Source: Sporosarcina psychrophila (lineage in GTDB: Bacteria > Bacillota > Bacilli > Bacillales_A > Planococcaceae). Taken from it: a stretch of 64,000 bases of DNA. Below are positions 63,159 to 64,000 of this stretch, in pieces. The stretch is from the NCBI GenBank assembly GCA_020742515.1, contig DYWT01000092.1:1-64000 (forward strand), in the 5' to 3' direction. Position numbers and translations under genes: made by a program. Below the pieces are notes generated by a model, which saw only the letters and a program-made list of their open reading frames with translations, did not search any database and was not told the origin of the DNA. The stretch's first letter is position 1. The number at the start of each line of letters is the position of its first letter.

Positions 63159-64000
63159 TTAATACGTATAGAAACCTTGCCCCGTTTTTCTCCCTAAATG
63201 ACCTGCTTTGACTTTATCCACAATACATTTGGCAGGCTTGTCTTCCTGATTGCCTGTTTCCGCGTATTGTTGTTCCATAACGAAATTGACAACATCCGCG
63301 CCAGACAAATCAATGATTTCAAATGGGCCCATAGGATGTCCAAGCGACTTTTTCACGATTATATCTATACCCTTAAAGTCGGCAATACCTTTGTCATAAA
63401 GTGCGATTGCTTCTTTATGAATTGCGCCTAATATTCGATTTGCGACAAATCCCGAAATTTCTTTTCGAAGGATAATGCCTGTTTTACCGATTTTCTCGCA
63501 AACTGCTAATGTCGTCTGTGCTGTTTCTTCTGCCGTTTCTTCACTCATAACGATTTCCACACACTCCATAACCAACGGCGGGAAGAAGAAATGCATATTG
63601 CAAACTCTGTCTGGACGCTCCGTTACTTCTGCAAGCAACGAATTCACAATCGTTGAACTGTTTGAAGCTAAGATTGCATGTTTCGGTGTAAGACGATCCA
63701 GTTCCCTGAACAATTTCTGTTTACTAACTAGTTTTTCCACAATCGCTTCGATCACAAAATCTGCATCTTTCGCGGCTTCGTTTAGATTATCTGTGAATGT
63801 GAGATTTTGAAAAGCAATTTCCTTGCTACTCGCAGTTAACTTCCCGTTTGCAACCCATTTATCCATACGCTTTTTCAAGCTCACTTCTGCATCCTTCAGT
63901 GCTTCACTATTTACATCCTGCAGTGAAGTCCTATATCCACCAAGCGCGCACAGCATAGCAATTTGATGCCCCATTTGTCCCGCGCCAACGACAAGAATAT
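63159..64000 (-). CDS. 3-hydroxyacyl-CoA dehydrogenase, N-terminus beyond window
   Basis: NAD-dependent beta-oxidation enzyme of the 3-hydroxybutyryl-CoA dehydrogenase type. The frame stays open to the right edge and includes VVGAGQMGHQIAM, the dinucleotide fold, so only about ten or so N-terminal residues are missing. Further motifs: DADFVIEAIVEKL, ILASNSSTIVNSL (catalytic Ser), CNMHFFFPPLVMECVEIV with the catalytic His (FFPP instead of the common FNPP/FNPV), GFVANRIL, KSLGHPMGPFEIIDLSG, GHLGRKTGQGFYTY. It precedes the kinase by about 20 nt in the same operon. Confidence 0.92.
   Translation of the reverse strand, partial: ILVVGAGQMGHQIAMLCALGGYRTSLQDVNSEALKDAEVSLKKRMDKWVANGKLTASSKEIAFQNLTFTDNLNEAAKDADFVIEAIVEKLVSKQKLFRELDRLTPKHAILASNSSTIVNSLLAEVTERPDRVCNMHFFFPPLVMECVEIVMSEETAEETAQTTLAVCEKIGKTGIILRKEISGFVANRILGAIHKEAIALYDKGIADFKGIDIIVKKSLGHPMGPFEIIDLSGADVVNFVMEQQYAETGNQEDKPAKCIVDKVKAGHLGRKTGQGFYTY

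Overview
The window is chromosomal DNA of a low-GC, Gram-positive, spore-forming member of the Bacillales. Gene content points to the Planococcaceae (Sporosarcina-like), but that placement is inferred from protein resemblance and was not searched. Supporting signs are LytH (a sporulation peptidase), HutP antitermination control, a Gram-positive serine T-box leader, HelD, DbpA, YheE-, YusW-, YlmA- and YozB-like proteins, AGGAGG-type ribosome sites with frequent GTG/TTG starts, and intergenic repeats of a Bacillales type.

Layout. 1-1.35 kb: an IS3-family element cut by the left edge. 1.4-8 kb: DUF3231 protein, LytH, a methyltransferase, a NUDIX hydrolase, prolyl oligopeptidase and a luciferase-like monooxygenase. 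8-11 kb: T-box-controlled serine biosynthesis operon (aminotransferase plus SerA). 11-12.8 kb: accessory pocket with an IS1595-type transposase remnant, an AT-rich HEAT-like protein and a palindromic repeat. 12.9-20.7 kb: HAD phosphatase, large catalase, IlvE, ThpR, an MhqO-like dioxygenase behind a palindromic operator, CPBP protease, SRPBCC protein. 20.8-24.4 kb: amino-acid ABC transporter and a cyclase-family protein. 24.6-29.1 kb: Zwf, a GNAT protein and HelD. 29.5-30.5 kb: array of YheE-like small genes, two intact and at least one decayed. 30.5-37.2 kb: chemoreceptor, GNAT plus dipeptide epimerase, a novel-looking regulator and an NhaC antiporter. 37.3-45.8 kb: histidine utilisation locus, with hutP-hutH-yuiF facing hutU-hutI and an orphan AraC-type response regulator. 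46-59.5 kb: housekeeping and transport genes, including pssA-psd, dbpA and an FtsX-type ABC exporter. 58.5-64 kb: a tightly coupled acyl-CoA operon cut by the right edge.

How genes work together. Histidine degradation to formiminoglutamate is covered by HutH, HutU and HutI. HutP probably opens the terminator before hutH, and a cre-like site overlaps the hutP promoter. The orphan response regulator probably activates hutUI through tandem repeats over a weak -35. A related tandem-repeat motif occurs both before the regulator at 34.3 kb and before nhaC, suggesting a small regulon that joins dipeptide epimerisation and cation/substrate antiport.

The most intriguing block is 58.5-64 kb, where an APH-type kinase, a ComB-type phosphatase homologue and an acyl-CoA dehydrogenase overlap by 1-8 bp and are flanked by a 3-hydroxyacyl-CoA dehydrogenase and a quinone oxidoreductase. 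It resembles a split ACAD10/11 or Lva-type pathway for hydroxyacyl-CoA. No tRNA, rRNA or CRISPR array was seen.
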